Shown here: in pieces, positions 33,332 through 40,692 of the stretch
Numbering within the stretch: the first letter of the stretch is position 1
Layout: every line of letters starts with the position of its first letter
Source of the DNA: Halobacteriales archaeon QS_5_70_15
GTDB taxonomy: Archaea; Halobacteriota; Halobacteria; Halobacteriales; Haloarculaceae
Reading direction: 5' to 3'
DNA length: 40,692 bases
Assembly (NCBI GenBank): GCA_003022005.1
Contig: PXRQ01000049.1
Location: 1 to 40,692 of the forward strand
Translations under genes and position numbers: made by a program
The notes under the pieces: model-generated
What the model saw: only the letters and a program-made list of their open reading frames with translations
What the model was told of the DNA's origin: nothing
The model's database searches: none

Positions 33332-35627
33332 CCTCACCTCCGCGGCGGTCCCCCCCGGTTCGGGACCCCTGCCGCCCACCGTCGGGGGTCGCGTCCCCGG
33401 CCCCGGAGTCCACGCGCGCCCGGCGCCTGACCCGCTCGACGGTCGCCGCCTCGTCCGTCCGGAGGTCGGCGAGGAACGCGAACAGCTCGTCGACGTCCGA
33501 GCGGCCCTCGCGGACGAGGTACTGGACGTAGCCGTGTTTGCGACGGAACGCCCGCTCGACGGCCTCGACCGGTCGGTCGGTCCGGGTCGCGAGCCGGTCG
33601 AACACCGCGGTTCCGACCGTCCTGTCGTCGTCGGTCCCCGGGCGCCCGTGGCCGAACCGGAAGCTGCCGTCGTGGGCCCGGCGTGCGACGCGGTTCCAGC
33701 AGATCACGGTCCCGTCCTTCTCGATGCGGCCACAGCTCTCGTCCTCCGCCGCGCGGTCGAGTCGGTCGAACTCGGCCGGCGAGAGCAGTTCGACGGCCTC
33801 GCCGACGTAGCGCTCGCCGTCGACGTGTCGCGGGAAGACGACGAGGTCGATCTCCCTGACGAGGTACGCCGGGAGCCCGCGCTCGATCACGCGGTTGACG
33901 AGCGTCTCGACGCTCTCGGCGTGGGTCGTCCCGACGACCCCGTGGCCGGTGTTGAGCGACTCGCCGAACGTCTCGAACGACGCCGCGGTGTTCACCTCCG
34001 CGATGACCTCCAGGTCGGGGTTGAGGTAGTTCGCCTCGGTCATCAGGTCGGCCATCGAGACGCGCTTGTGTTCGGACTCGTGGTCGCGGGTGGTGAGCGA
34101 GACGCCCGTCTCGTGGGGGAGGTTCACTTCGCGGGACCCCTCGTCGATGCTCACCGGGCGGTCGCCGTGCGGGACGAACGGCATGTGGGCGTTCATGAGC
34201 GTCGTCTTGCCCACCCCGGTCGGCCCCGAGAACAGCACCACCCCGCGGTGCTCGAAGAGCATCCACAGCAGCGCGACGAGGTCGGTCGAAATCGCACCCC
34301 GCTCGACCAGGTCGACGGCCGTGAGCGCATCCGATGCCTGCTTCCGGATGGAGATGTGTGGCCCGTCCTCGCTGATCGTCGGAAGCGCCACCGCACACCG
34401 GACCGTCTCCGCGACGCCCGGCGGGTCCAGGTTCACCTTCGCCGAGGGGGTCGACGCGTTCAGCTCGACGCCGTCGGCCGCCGCCAACTGGGTAACGACG
34501 TTCGTGAAGGACGCCTCGTCCTCGAACGCGAGGTTGGTCGGAACGCGACCGTCGTGGATCCCCGCGCGTGGGATGACCTTCACCCGCTCGCCGACGCGGT
34601 TGGCCTCGATGTCCTCGAGGTTCGGATCGCGGATCGGCACGGTCAGTTGCCCCTCGCCGACGAAGTCCCGGACGACGTAGTAGAGCAGGTCGTCCAGCCG
34701 GTCCCGCGAGTAGCGGCCGTCGACCGGTGGGACCGCGAGCCCGTGCTCGGCGAGCGCCGAGCGGACCCGGCGACGGGTCGATTCGACCCACGCCCGGGTG
34801 TTCCGGGCGGTCAGTCGTCGACGGAGCAGCGTCGCCGCCCGCTCCCGGACGAACGCGGCACGGTCCTCCGCGCCGAGCGTTCCCGAGGCCGTCGCCTCCC
34901 AGACCCGCTCCTTACAGGCGTCGACCAGGCGCTCGTCGCCGGGAAGCAGCGCCGGCTCCCGGACGGCGTAGGCCACCTCGAACGGGTCGCCGCCGAGGAG
35001 GTGCCGCCGGTAGACGACCACCGGTATCGAGAAGTCGTCGAACGCCACCTCGTAGCGGGCGAGCCGCTCGCTGGCGAACCGCTCGATGAACCGGGGGGCG
35101 GCGAGGTCGGTCGCACAGGGGGCGTAGTCCTCGGTGTGGACGACCAGCGTCTCGGCGTCGGCGTCGGCCACCTCGATGCGCCCGTCGAGCGCGTGTGGCG
35201 TCAACTCGCCGAGACAGCCCACCTCGACGAGCGCGTGGTAGTCGACCGCCCGCCGTGTGGCGGGCGAGAGTTCGGCGCCCACCAGACGGTCGATCGCCTC
35301 GCGGTACTTCGGGTCGAACCCGGACGCCATCAGTTCGCGTGCCCCCTCGCGGGTGAGCGGCCGTCGCAGTTCCGCCCCCTCGAAGTACGCGAGCACCCGG
35401 TCGAGCGCGCGCTCGCCCGTCGCCGAGAGCTCCGGCTCGCGCGTCTCGTAGCGGAGTTCGCCGTCGCACTCGCGGACGGTCGTCACGACGCCCGGGTGGA
35501 CCGTCCGCTGAGCGAGTATCTCGGGCGCGTACCACGTCCGGCCGTCGTCCGGGGGCCGCGGCGGCGGGACTCGATACTGCTCGCCGTCGCTCTCCGTCCC
35601 CGGGGCCCCCACCCCGTCGACTGTCAC
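33315..35627 (-). CDS. Type II/IV secretion system (pilus assembly) ATPase, PilB/TadA-like
   Basis: A 770-residue hexameric assembly ATPase. Walker A is GPTGVGKT at 468-475, followed by an Asp box (PVSIDEGSREVN) and a His box (GHGVVGTTHAES at 560-571). The Walker B region LNPDLEVIAEVNT keeps Glu544 but has Asn where many GspE proteins have Arg. A long N-terminal domain of about 310 residues and an Asp/Arg/Gly-rich C-terminal tail flank the core. It powers the pilus machine with the TadC-like protein below. The GTG start at 35627 gives MTVDGVGAPGTESDGEQYRV. It heads the pilus operon; no obvious regulator adjoins it. Confidence 0.88.
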   Translation of the reverse strand: MTVDGVGAPGTESDGEQYRVPPPRPPDDGRTWYAPEILAQRTVHPGVVTTVRECDGELRYETREPELSATGERALDRVLAYFEGAELRRPLTREGARELMASGFDPKYREAIDRLVGAELSPATRRAVDYHALVEVGCLGELTPHALDGRIEVADADAETLVVHTEDYAPCATDLAAPRFIERFASERLARYEVAFDDFSIPVVVYRRHLLGGDPFEVAYAVREPALLPGDERLVDACKERVWEATASGTLGAEDRAAFVRERAATLLRRRLTARNTRAWVESTRRRVRSALAEHGLAVPPVDGRYSRDRLDDLLYYVVRDFVGEGQLTVPIRDPNLEDIEANRVGERVKVIPRAGIHDGRVPTNLAFEDEASFTNVVTQLAAADGVELNASTPSAKVNLDPPGVAETVRCAVALPTISEDGPHISIRKQASDALTAVDLVERGAISTDLVALLWMLFEHRGVVLFSGPTGVGKTTLMNAHMPFVPHGDRPVSIDEGSREVNLPHETGVSLTTRDHESEHKRVSMADLMTEANYLNPDLEVIAEVNTAASFETFGESLNTGHGVVGTTHAESVETLVNRVIERGLPAYLVREIDLVVFPRHVDGERYVGEAVELLSPAEFDRLDRAAEDESCGRIEKDGTVICWNRVARRAHDGSFRFGHGRPGTDDDRTVGTAVFDRLATRTDRPVEAVERAFRRKHGYVQYLVREGRSDVDELFAFLADLRTDEAATVERVRRRARVDSGAGDATPDGGRQGSRTGGDRRGGEDGDPD

Positions 35628-35845
35628 TACCGAACGGTGGGCCCTCGCTGGTACGTAAACCTACGCGTCGGTGGAGGGACTGAGCCACGGTTCCGACCGC
35701 TACGAGAGGTGAAGGTAGTGCCCTCCACGGGGCAGACGGCGGCCGGTTCCGCCTCCCGGATCGCGTACGGGTGCTTCCGGAACCACGGCAGATCCCTCCG
35801 GCTCTAGACGGGCTCTCGGCGAATTCTCTTGATGGACCCCGGAAC

Positions 35846-36874
35846 TCACCCGCCGGCCTCGGCGACGCCCCGTACCCGACCGACCATCTCGTCGACCAGC
35901 GAGAGGAGACCCTCGGGGCTCCGTTCGCCCAGCCGTGGCTCGTGGTCGATGACGTTCTCCCGGACGCGCTCGCGAACCCGGCCGTCCATCGTCCCGGCCG
36001 CCTCGGCGTAGGCGCCATCGGTCACCAGCGAGGCGACAACGTCCAGTGCCCCGCCGACGTCCTCCCCCGCCGCTCCGGGTCGCCGGCGAGCCCGGCTCTC
36101 GGAACCCGGCCGACGGCGTCGCCGACGCTGCGCTCGATCGGGTTCATCGATGTCGCCCCTCCCTCGTGGGCCGTCCGGACGAGCACCTCCTCGTCGGGTC
36201 CGACCAGTGCGACCTCGACGGGCCCCTCGTCCAGGTCGGTGTACTCGTTGACCCCCCGGAAGGCCATGACGTCGTCGTACAGGATCGAGCCGTCGGCGGC
36301 GACCTCCCCGGTGGCGGACAGCATGTAGTTGGCGCTGCCACTGCCGGAGGAGCCGTTCGCTGACCACCTACTTCCGCCGCTGCTCCCACTCCCGCGGTCG
36401 ATCAACTGCTGGTGGATGCGGGCGTCGGTCCAGGCCCCGTCGTTATCGTCGGTGTAGCTCATGAAGCTCGGGACCTTCGTGACGGAGTCCGTGGGAGTGC
36501 TCTTCGAGTCGGGGCCATCGACGCTGAAATCCCCGCCGTCGTTGGTGTAGTGCTGCACGTTGGCGAACCCCTCCAGCGACGAGGCCGGCGGGGGCCTGAG
36601 GTCGTATGCAGTCGATACCACGCCCGGGGGGTCACTGCTGATGCCCCGTTCGCTGGAGTCCTGGTGACGGGCGTGGGCCGGGGAGACCTGCTTGCCGTTT
36701 ACCGTCTGCTGGACGGTGCCCCGCTTGTTGGGGCGCTGGGCCATCGGGTGGTCGGACGGGCCCTCGTAGTCGTCCTGGAAGTAGTGTCAGATCTCGTGGG
36801 CTGCGGTGACGCTCATCACCGGGTCGGGATTGTTCGGGTTGGCTCCTTCGACGCCCACGGCTTTGCCCGCCCTA
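35846..36874 (-). pseudogene. C-terminal part of a metzincin-like metalloprotease, with TGA in HExxH and a frameshift
   Basis: Reading continues from the N-terminal part across the insertion as RAGKAVGVEGANPNNPDPVM, then SVTAAHEI. The next codon is TGA (36787-36789), followed by HYFQDDYEGPSDHP, so a stop falls inside what was an HExxH zinc motif. Downstream PSFMSYTDD fits the Met-turn of metzincins, followed by WTDARIHQQLID. Near 36070 the frame shifts: GDPERRG in one frame is followed by EDVGGALDVVASLVTDG and a C-terminal helical region in another, explained by one missing G in a G-run. No functional protease is possible. Confidence 0.72.
36868..36874. repeat. Target-site duplication, left copy (CGCCCTA)
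   Basis: CGCCCTA directly before the left inverted repeat; the same seven bases follow the right one at 37552-37558. One adjacent C makes an 8-bp reading possible. Confidence 0.8.
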
Positions 36875-36891
36875 GAGGATGTCATAGAACG
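36875..36891. repeat. Left terminal inverted repeat
   Basis: GAGGATGTCATAGAACG; matches the complement of 37535-37551 at 16 of 17 positions. Confidence 0.85.
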
Positions 36892-37023
36892 GTGCGCATA
36901 CCTTCTTCGCGACTCCCCAACGAACGATAAGGACAGGGAACTCACGAATCGCTCAGTACAGAGCGTGCGTTCAACCGAGTGCGGAGGGTTGTATATCAAC
37001 GCACGCCATAGTTAACTGTCTTC

Positions 37024-37030
37024 TTTATCG
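37024..37030 (+). promoter_or_regulatory. TATA box of the cupin gene
   Basis: TTTATCG centred 27 bases before the ATG at 37054, so the cupin mRNA should be leaderless. The promoter lies inside the mobile element. Confidence 0.6.
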
Positions 37031-37053
37031 CCCTACAATTCGAATCGAGAACT

Positions 37054-37440
37054 ATGGCGGAGGACTTTGCTGTCGTCGATCTCGAGGACATAGACCAGGA
37101 GTCGTTCCCAGAGTCTGGGCTTCTCCACCGGAAACTCACTCACGCACTGGGGTGTACTGAACTGCGGGTAAACTCGATAACCTTAGAGCCTGGCCAAGCG
37201 ACGGCACCGCATGCCCACGAGCGCCAGGAGGAAGTCTATGTCGCACTCGATGGCGGTCACGTACAAATTGGGGAGTCAATCCACGATGTCGCCCCAGGAG
37301 GCGTGGTTCGCATCGGTCCCGATCCTACACGGAGCATCCGTAACGAGAGTACTGACACACTACAAACGTGGCTCCTGTTCGGAGCGCCACCCGTGGGAAC
37401 CATCGAGGATTTCGGCGAGTACACGATGCCGGACGGTTAA
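37054..37440 (+). CDS. Cupin domain protein, passenger in the insertion element
   Basis: A 128-residue single-domain cupin. The first cupin motif reads ATAPHAHERQEEVYVALDGG, with His, His, and Glu at the metal-ligand positions; the second motif is VAPGGVVRIGPDPTRSIRNE, where the usual metal His is not evident. It ends TWLLFGAPPVGTIEDFGEYT. Small cupins bind metals or sugars, act as regulators or sugar-modifying enzymes; the role here is unknown. It has its own leaderless promoter and is opposite in direction to the protease it interrupts. Carriage by a short transposase-less element is unusual. Confidence 0.85.
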   Translation: MAEDFAVVDLEDIDQESFPESGLLHRKLTHALGCTELRVNSITLEPGQATAPHAHERQEEVYVALDGGHVQIGESIHDVAPGGVVRIGPDPTRSIRNESTDTLQTWLLFGAPPVGTIEDFGEYTMPDG

Positions 37441-37469
37441 CAGGTCACCTGGGTATCGGAGTGGTTGAT

Positions 37470-37499
37470 GAATACGCACACCTACGTACCGGCGTATTC
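37470..37499 (+). terminator. Possible hairpin after the cupin gene
   Basis: GAATACGC at 37470-37477 and GCGTATTC at 37492-37499 form an 8-bp stem with a 14-base loop, 30 bases after the cupin stop. It may end transcription or be part of the element's internal structure. Confidence 0.4.
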
Positions 37500-37534
37500 A
37501 CTGTAGGAATAGATGAAACCAACCCCGTTGAGAG

Positions 37535-37551
37535 CGTTCTATGACACCCTC
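37535..37551. repeat. Right terminal inverted repeat
   Basis: Complement reads GAGGGTGTCATAGAACG, matching 36875-36891 at 16 of 17 positions. Confidence 0.85.
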
Positions 37552-37558
37552 CGCCCTA
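37552..37558. repeat. Target-site duplication, right copy (CGCCCTA)
   Basis: Seven bases identical to 36868-36874, immediately outside the right inverted repeat. Confidence 0.8.
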
Positions 37559-38352
37559 TTGTATGCGCGTCCGGCCAGACCCGGGTCCTCGCCGTGGTAG
37601 TTGTAGTGGTCGGCCACCCCGGAGTTGTTGGTGGCGACCCCGGGGAGGATAGCCACCGTGACGTCGAACCCGTTGTTTCTGATCTCGTTCACCATCGTGA
37701 GCCGATCGCGGCCGTCCAGATTGATCACTCCGCCGAACGGGAATCCCGAACTGGGAAACATTCCGTCCGTTGGGTTGTTGTCGAGCATATTATTCGCCGT
37801 CTTCATGTCCTCCCTGATCGGCCCGATCGCCAGCTTCCTCGCCGCTCCCGGGGTCGGGGCGTCCGTGTGGAGGTAGGTGACGACGTCGCCGGGATAGACT
37901 CGCCAGAGGTACTCCGTGGCGCTCCGGAACGACCGTCTGGGGTCTCGCACTCGGCCGTTGGCGTCCTCGTACCTGTCCCCAGGATCCTCGAATGGGCTGG
38001 GTGGCGCATCCCGGAGGGCGATGAACCCGATCTTCAGGGGCTCCACGTCGCGGATGGTGTTCGAGCCCGCACCGTGCGCGTGGCTCAGCGACAGGCCGGA
38101 CGTGTCACAGTGGTTCCGGTCGGGAGCGGTCTTCGGACGGACCTCGGCCGTCCCGTTCTCCAGTTCGAACACCGGGAGCCCGTTCCCAGTGGCACTGTCT
38201 AGTTGAGCACCTCCTCGACGGGCGTTCGTCCGTCTAACGCTTGACTCGGCCGTCGTGATTGTAGTGAGACGCGAGAGGACCGGGAGAACCGAATGACGGC
38301 TCTCGCTCTCCTCTGTGTACCGGACTGTTCGAGGGTTCGAGGTGAGGATCAT
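37552..38352 (-). pseudogene. N-terminal part of the interrupted metalloprotease
   Basis: From about 38190 downward the frame is well-formed: LPVFELENGTAEVRPKTAPD, CDTSGLSLSHAHGAG, VEPLKIGFIALRDAPPSPFE, TEYLWRVYPGDVVTYLHTDA and VTVAILPGVATNNSGVADHY, ending AGRAYNRA at the insertion. It then runs into the element and stops. The sequence joins in frame with the piece at 36874. Upstream of 38190 the frame reaches 38352 but shows no signal peptide, so the true N-terminus may also be damaged. An extracellular or cell-surface zinc protease is the likely ancestral product. Confidence 0.68.
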
Positions 38353-38463
38353 GTCAGCGCCGAGTGGTCCGGCATCTCTCGCTCGCTGTGGCCGGAGACA
38401 CGCCGGCGACGACGGCGGCTACCCGAAGTAGTGCGGTCAGAAAGATCGAAACGAGTGGTATCG

Positions 38464-39141
38464 TTATATCGGGTCGATGTCGTAAGCAACCCCGACAGTA
38501 CGGTCGCGGACGGGGTCGTGAAGCTCGACCTCGAAGCGGTCGCCCGGAGCGAGTTCCCCGCCGACGGTCGGAACCGTGCCGGAAAGGATGGCGGTTCCGG
38601 GGAGCGATCCCTCGTAACGCTCCTCGACCTCGGCGAGAACGTCGGTAGGTGCCAGAAGTTCGGCAAGCGAGGAGTCCTGGTAGGGTTCGCGCTCGCCATC
38701 GACGGTGTTGTAGGCGCGAAGCTGGATGTCGTCCCAGTGGTCACGGACGGCCGAGAGCCGCCACGCGTCGGCGGAGATCACGTTCGGGGCGATCTGTTTG
38801 GACTTCTGGATTCCGTGTTTCTCGATCGCTCGGTCGGTCTGATCGCTGGCCGCGACGACGTACGTCTCGTCGCCGGTGACGAGGAGAGCGTACTCGGCCT
38901 CACCGGAGGTGTCTTCGCCGACGACCTGGATCCGGCGGGGATCCGCGAGCAAGGCGTACGTCGATAGCTGGTAAGTAGCCGGCACCCTGTCCGGCTCTTC
39001 GGCGATGATGTCGTCTTTCAACAGCTCGTCGATGTGGGCCCGCACGTCGGCCTCGTCGCGGCCGCTGTAGCCCGCGTTGATGACGCGGTCTATTCCGACA
39101 GCTACGATCTCGCCTTCGACGTTGAGTTGGAGTCGAGCCAT
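38464..39141 (-). CDS. DUF2848 family protein
   Basis: A 225-residue protein matching DUF2848 along its length: INAGYSGRDEADVRAHIDEL, PATYQLSTYALLADP, LLVTGDETYVVAASDQTDRA, then DHWDDIQLRAY and GDRFEVELHDPVRDRTVGVA. The family is related in fold to fumarylacetoacetate hydrolase-like proteins as far as I recall; no reaction is established. The ATG at 39141 is preceded by TATTATAG centred 27 bases upstream (39165-39172) and by GGGAGGT. It lies just beyond the disrupted protease and shows no sign of decay. Confidence 0.85.
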   Translation of the reverse strand: MARLQLNVEGEIVAVGIDRVINAGYSGRDEADVRAHIDELLKDDIIAEEPDRVPATYQLSTYALLADPRRIQVVGEDTSGEAEYALLVTGDETYVVAASDQTDRAIEKHGIQKSKQIAPNVISADAWRLSAVRDHWDDIQLRAYNTVDGEREPYQDSSLAELLAPTDVLAEVEERYEGSLPGTAILSGTVPTVGGELAPGDRFEVELHDPVRDRTVGVAYDIDPI

Positions 39142-39164
39142 GCGGAGTACCTCCCTACCCGACC

Positions 39165-39172
39165 CTATAATG
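39165..39172 (-). promoter_or_regulatory. TATA box of the DUF2848 gene
   Basis: Minus strand ATTATAG-type element centred 27 bases before the ATG at 39141. Confidence 0.6.
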
Positions 39173-39201
39173 CCCCCGACCATAATGACGGATTTCTGAT
39201 A

Positions 39202-39438
39202 CTACTCGTCCAGACAGTGAGGGAGGCTTCGTGACAGGGATGGGTCGTAGAGTGCACTTCGTCGGATCGGGTGACGAAGCCAGAACGGGACCCGGTATCG
39301 GATGACGCAATTGCGCATCCCCCCGAGATCTTCGGCGTCGAGCCGTCGGTGGATCTCGGCAAACGGCTCGGCCGCTCGTAGAATCGCAGCGGCCTCCCGA
39401 CCACGCGTGGGGTGAGTACGACGTTTTCGAAGGCTCAT
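39202..39438 (-). CDS. Small hypothetical protein
   Basis: A 78-residue basic protein from the ATG at 39438: MSLRKRRTHPTRGREAAAIL, then a helix-like LRAAEPFAEIHRRLDAEDLG and CVIRYRVPFWLRHPIRR. Residue use is more protein-like than in other frames here, but I do not recognise a family and there is no clear promoter. It may be real or a remnant. Confidence 0.35.
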   Translation of the reverse strand: MSLRKRRTHPTRGREAAAILRAAEPFAEIHRRLDAEDLGGMRNCVIRYRVPFWLRHPIRRSALYDPSLSRSLPHCLDE

Positions 39439-39732
39439 AGCGGCGTCTCGCGTCCCGGTGGTTCGTCTGCAGTGCCGTCGAACGCGGCGGCACCGATGAT
39501 TTTCTTCTGGAAGGTGCGAGCGAGTTGAGACTCTTCGGCGAGCGCGCCTCGTCCGACGTTCACCTGACGCGGTCAAGGCGGATGTCCCTTCCTCAACGAG
39601 CGCCGGGATTCCGGCGTCCGCGCCGGAAGCACAAGCGAGTAGGGAGGGGAGGAGCCGACAACTGCGACGGAACCGCACGACGGTGGCAGGTCGACTCCTA
39701 AACGCATATAATACACCCGACCGCACGTGAAT
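39439..39732. other. Probable left-end region of the TnpB element
   Basis: No gene seen. A perfect 6-bp stem, CGCCGG-GATT-CCGGCG, sits at 39601-39616 and could be a subterminal hairpin of an IS200/IS605-type end, but I cannot fix the element boundary. The TATA box of tnpB is at 39705-39713. Confidence 0.35.
39705..39713 (+). promoter_or_regulatory. TATA box of tnpB
   Basis: CATATAATA, centred about 24 bases before the ATG at 39733; leaderless arrangement. Confidence 0.6.
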
Positions 39733-40692
39733 ATGCAGATGGAGGTCAAGCGTACCGTCCCCGTCAAACTCGACGTCCCCGACGAGCGGTGCGAAGACCT
39801 CCATACCACCATCGAACAGTTCAACGACGCCGCCAACTACGCCGTCGAGAACGGGCGCAACGACAGCGGCTACCTCATCCTGAACAAGTCGCAAATACAC
39901 GACCGCGTGTACTACGACCTTCGGGAACGGACAGACCTCCCGTCGAACCTGTGCATCCGCGCCTACTCGAAGGCCGTCGAAGCCATGAAGTCTACCGTCG
40001 CCGACTGGAAGAAGGGCAACAGCCGCCCCCTTCCGCGCTTCGACGAACCGTCCGCCGTCTACGACAAACGGACGCTGACTATCCGCGACCGGAGTGCAAC
40101 CCTCTCGACGGTCAACGGGCGAGTGGAAGCCGAGTACGTTCTCGGCGACTACCAGCGGTCGTACTTGGACGACGAGTACGAGCGCCGCATGGGGACGTTG
40201 CACTACCGTGCCGACGAGGACGCGTTCTCCCTCCACATCGTCGTGATGAAGGAGGTCGAACAGCGCGGCGGCGACCGCGTGATTGGCGTCGATTTGAACC
40301 TGAAGAACGTCGCCGTGACTTCGACCGGCGCGTTCTTCGATGGTGGCGAACTGTTGTGGGGCCAGAACCACTACTTCCGAGTCCGTCGGAGCCTCCAAGA
40401 CAAAGGCACTCGTTCCGCCAAGCAGACGCTTCGGCAAGTGTCGGGGCGAGAAACCCGCTTCGTCTCGGACCGTCTGCACACCATTTCTCGGCGGCTCGTC
40501 GAAGAAGCGCAGTCCCACGACTGTTCGTACATCGCCATCGAACGCCTGACCCACATCCGCGACCGGATGGACCACGGGAACGACCGCATCAAGCGCCAGA
40601 TGCACAACTGGGCGTTCCGCGAGTTGCAGGAGATGGTCGCGTACAAGGCCGTCGAGTATGGCATCAGCGTCGAAGACGTGAACCCGGCGTTC
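39733..40692 (+). CDS. tnpB: IS200/IS605 family TnpB, RNA-guided endonuclease (5' part, runs off the window)
   Basis: 320 residues are present and the frame is open to the window end. The start MQMEVKRTVPVKLDVPDERC is typical of haloarchaeal TnpB (OrfB). The RuvC nuclease motif I is VIGVDLNLKNVAVTS with Asp187, and motif II is IAIERLTHIRD with Glu270; motif III and the zinc finger would lie beyond the window. TnpB proteins use an RNA from the element's right end to cut DNA and help retain the element at its site. No tnpA is seen upstream, so this may be a TnpB-only element. The guide RNA region is outside the window. Confidence 0.9.
   Translation, partial: MQMEVKRTVPVKLDVPDERCEDLHTTIEQFNDAANYAVENGRNDSGYLILNKSQIHDRVYYDLRERTDLPSNLCIRAYSKAVEAMKSTVADWKKGNSRPLPRFDEPSAVYDKRTLTIRDRSATLSTVNGRVEAEYVLGDYQRSYLDDEYERRMGTLHYRADEDAFSLHIVVMKEVEQRGGDRVIGVDLNLKNVAVTSTGAFFDGGELLWGQNHYFRVRRSLQDKGTRSAKQTLRQVSGRETRFVSDRLHTISRRLVEEAQSHDCSYIAIERLTHIRDRMDHGNDRIKRQMHNWAFRELQEMVAYKAVEYGISVEDVNPAF

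Larger units (their letters stand above)
36875..37551. mobile_element. 677-bp insertion element with 17-bp inverted repeats carrying a cupin gene
   Basis: Left end 36875-36891 and right end 37535-37551 are inverted copies of GAGGxTGTCATAGAACG (one mismatch). It is flanked by a 7-bp direct repeat, CGCCCTA, and splits the protease gene; removing it plus one target copy joins the protease frame precisely (YNRA then GKAVGVEGA). It contains no transposase, only the cupin gene at 37054-37440 with its own promoter. It is more AT-rich than its surroundings. It therefore looks like a non-autonomous element, moved by a transposase elsewhere, that has captured a passenger gene. The parent IS family is not identified. 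Confidence 0.82.

Noticed and set aside
36787..36999. Small minus-strand ORF spanning the left end of the insertion element
   Set aside because: It is a chance join: the first part is element DNA and the second part is the protease fragment.
39202..40605. Long minus-strand frame antisense to tnpB
   Set aside because: The plus strand encodes TnpB with RuvC motifs; only the last 78 codons beyond tnpB are kept as a doubtful small gene.
1..40692. tRNA, rRNA or CRISPR array
   Set aside because: No cloverleaf-like, rRNA-like or regularly spaced repeats were seen on either strand; absence is by eye only.

Overview
The window looks like a chromosomal segment of a haloarchaeon (class Halobacteria). 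Evidence: very high GC, acidic proteins, TATA boxes centred about 27 nt before leaderless start codons, a Bat-type HTH regulator, a haloarchaeal pilus operon with prepilin-like proteins, and an IS200/IS605 TnpB. Almost every gene lies on the minus strand. Most intact genes are catabolic or transport genes. An unusual number of genes are broken, and several breaks can be placed to the base.

Layout. 0.08-10.9 kb: a CaiB/BaiF CoA-transferase, a VOC protein, a 2-oxo acid dehydrogenase E1 whose alpha and beta chains are fused, a second E1 encoded as separate alpha and beta genes, a GH13 glucosidase remnant, a second VOC (methylmalonyl-CoA epimerase-like) protein, a VapBC-type toxin-antitoxin pair, and an E2 gene whose C-terminus is fused to an OsmC-like peroxidase domain. 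The E2 gene is interrupted by a frame-breaking deletion. 11.1-15.8 kb: a probable D-glutamate catabolic locus with dgcN and dgcA (start and stop overlapping), a divergent YkvI-type permease, a 30-bp perfect palindrome in the shared promoter, a Bat-type regulator and an M20 peptidase remnant. 15.8-18.0 kb: an MFS carrier and a DUF3179 lipoprotein.

18.0-25.0 kb: a branched-chain amino acid-type ABC transporter (livH, livM, livG, livK, livF). livG is broken: the stretch for its signature motif and Walker B is replaced by a 59-bp copy of livK sequence. 25.1-28.6 kb: a DAO-family oxidoreductase, an AhpD/CMD-like protein, a PaaI thioesterase and a MOSC protein. 28.6-35.6 kb: a tightly overlapping pilus operon of PilB/TadA-like ATPase, TadC-like membrane protein and five small prepilin-like proteins.

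35.8-38.4 kb: a metzincin-like protease gene, split by a 677-bp element (36875-37551) with 17-bp inverted repeats and a 7-bp target duplication. The element carries a cupin gene and no transposase. Removing the element and one target copy restores the protease frame exactly. The protease also has a TGA inside its HExxH motif and a later frameshift. 38.5-40.7 kb: a DUF2848 protein, a small unknown ORF and the 5' part of a TnpB gene that runs off the window.

The findings I rate highest are the cupin-carrying element, the E2-OsmC fusion and the templated livK-to-livG insertion. Some disruptions (livG, E2, the G-run frameshift) could be assembly or base-calling artefacts; this cannot be settled from the sequence alone.
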